This document shows positions 4,808 to 5,452 of a stretch of DNA of 5,452 nucleotides, piece by piece (the stretch's first letter is position 1; the number at the start of each line of letters is the position of its first letter). Source of the DNA: Myxococcales bacterium (GTDB lineage: Bacteria; Myxococcota; Myxococcia; Myxococcales; Myxococcaceae); the NCBI GenBank assembly GCA_003153055.1, contig PMBV01000021.1:2390-7841 (forward strand), read 5' to 3'. Both the position numbers and the translations under genes were made by a program. Below the pieces are notes generated by a model. That model was given only the letters and a program-made list of their open reading frames with translations. It had not been told where the DNA came from and did not search any database.

Positions 4808-5452
4808 ATGAGGACTCTTCGGGCAGCGTGCGTCGTGGGCTGGGTGGTGGCGCTCCTGGGCTGCGAAGGTCTGGCCCGCGGGCCCGGCGGAGGAGCAGCC
4901 GACGCTTCCATCGGCGGCGGTGTGGGCGTGGCCTCCGGTCAGGGCGGTGGAGGCTCGGAGCCGGGCCAAGGCGACGGAGGCACGAGCGCGGGAGGAGGCG
5001 GCGGGTCCGGCGGAGGCGGGGGCGCGACCACCCAAGGTGTGCATTACCTGGGTCGCTTCGACTTGAGCCAGCCGGGCACTGCCAGGTTCGAGTGGTCCGG
5101 CAGCGGCGTGGTGGCCCGCTTCCAGGGCACTGGCATTGCCGCGGCCCTGTCTCTCGACGCCACCGACTTCGAGCTGGTCATCGACCATGGTTCGCCATCG
5201 GTCGTCTCGTACGACGGCAACCCGGCCACGGTGACGCTCGCGTCGGGGTTGGCCCCTGGGCAACACACCGTGGAGCTCTATCGCCGCGACGAGGCCCTGT
5301 GGGGCACCAGCGGCTTCGGAGGCTTCACGGTGACGGGCGGCGCGTTGGTCGCTTCGGCGCCCCCCTTCTCGCGGAAGATCGAGTTCATCGGTGACTCCAT
5401 CTTCGCGGGGTATGGCAACGAGGGGTGCCCCTTCAGCGTGGGGACGCAGAAC
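4808..5452 (+). CDS. CE2-type SGNH carbohydrate esterase, secreted lipoprotein (C-terminus cut by window edge)
   Basis: The first 215 residues are visible. The N-terminus is a lipoprotein signal: MRTLR, a hydrophobic core and lipobox LLGC, with Cys19 as the lipidated residue. A Gly/Ser-rich linker (about 25-73) follows. Residues about 77-180 form a beta-rich jelly-roll module (VHYLGRFDLSQPG, ARFEWSGSGVVARFQGTGI, FELVIDHG) like the N-terminal domain of carbohydrate esterase family 2. The catalytic SGNH domain then starts with KIEFIGDSIFAGYGNEG, where GDS gives the nucleophile Ser197; the GYGNEG extension is typical of CE2. CE2 enzymes remove O-acetyl groups from xylan, mannan or related sugars. 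The Asn, second Gly and His/Asp of the other blocks lie beyond the window, so activity cannot be confirmed. Predicted location is the cell envelope, probably the outer membrane since Glu follows the lipid Cys, or the cell surface. The ATG is supported by the signal peptide; the Shine-Dalgarno is weak (AGGG, 4 nt before ATG). The gene is divergent from the barrel gene. Confidence 0.88.
   Translation, partial: MRTLRAACVVGWVVALLGCEGLARGPGGGAADASIGGGVGVASGQGGGGSEPGQGDGGTSAGGGGGSGGGGGATTQGVHYLGRFDLSQPGTARFEWSGSGVVARFQGTGIAAALSLDATDFELVIDHGSPSVVSYDGNPATVTLASGLAPGQHTVELYRRDEALWGTSGFGGFTVTGGALVASAPPFSRKIEFIGDSIFAGYGNEGCPFSVGTQN
4880..5026 (+). repeat. Low-complexity Gly/Ser-rich linker in the esterase lipoprotein
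   Basis: Codons 25-73 of the esterase gene encode mostly Gly with Ser, Ala, Asp, Gln and Thr, including runs of four to five glycines (GGGGS, GGGGGSGGGGG). Such linkers between lipidated Cys and catalytic module are common in myxobacterial surface lipoproteins and hold the enzyme away from the membrane. GGN-rich DNA of this kind may vary in length between strains by slippage. Confidence 0.85.

Noticed and set aside
4634..5266. Minus-strand open frame of 210 codons opposite the esterase and intergenic region
   Set aside because: It crosses the divergent promoter region and mirrors the Gly-rich linker as Ala/Pro/Ser-rich sequence. No domain or ribosome binding site supports it.

Overview
The window is GC-rich DNA with strongly G/C-ending codons. 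The genes seen here fit a myxobacterium (Myxococcota): a membrane-anchored Ser/Thr kinase with the HRDVSPxN catalytic loop common in that group, a cytosolic receiver-PAS-histidine kinase, a lipoprotein with a long Gly/Ser linker, and a small outer-membrane barrel. This assignment is an inference from gene content and composition; no marker gene is present.

Layout. Four genes lie on the minus strand. Read in the direction of transcription they are: a signal-peptide-bearing beta-barrel protein (4637-3969); a REC-PAS-HisKA-HATPase sensor kinase (3879-2368); a Uma2-family (former DUF820) putative nuclease (2100-1546); and a Hanks-type Ser/Thr kinase that starts at 1281 and runs off the left edge. 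A 29-codon ORF with coding-like codon choice (1497-1408) sits between Uma2 and the Ser/Thr kinase. On the plus strand, a lipoprotein with a CE2-type carbohydrate-esterase fold starts at 4808 and runs off the right edge. It is divergent from the barrel gene across a 170-bp shared promoter region.

How the genes may work together. The barrel and esterase genes are both exported envelope functions sharing a divergent control region. The barrel and sensor-kinase genes are 89 bp apart, with a perfect 7-bp hairpin just after the barrel stop. The sensor kinase has no partner response regulator in view, and its own receiver is N-terminal. Uma2 and the Ser/Thr kinase are separated from it and from each other by gaps of about 265 bp, so a single operon is unlikely. 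I see no RNA gene, CRISPR array, insertion sequence or prophage gene. The window looks like ordinary myxobacterial signalling and envelope genes, and I cannot claim a new system. The items most worth a second look are the 29-codon ORF and the repeat cluster upstream of the esterase.
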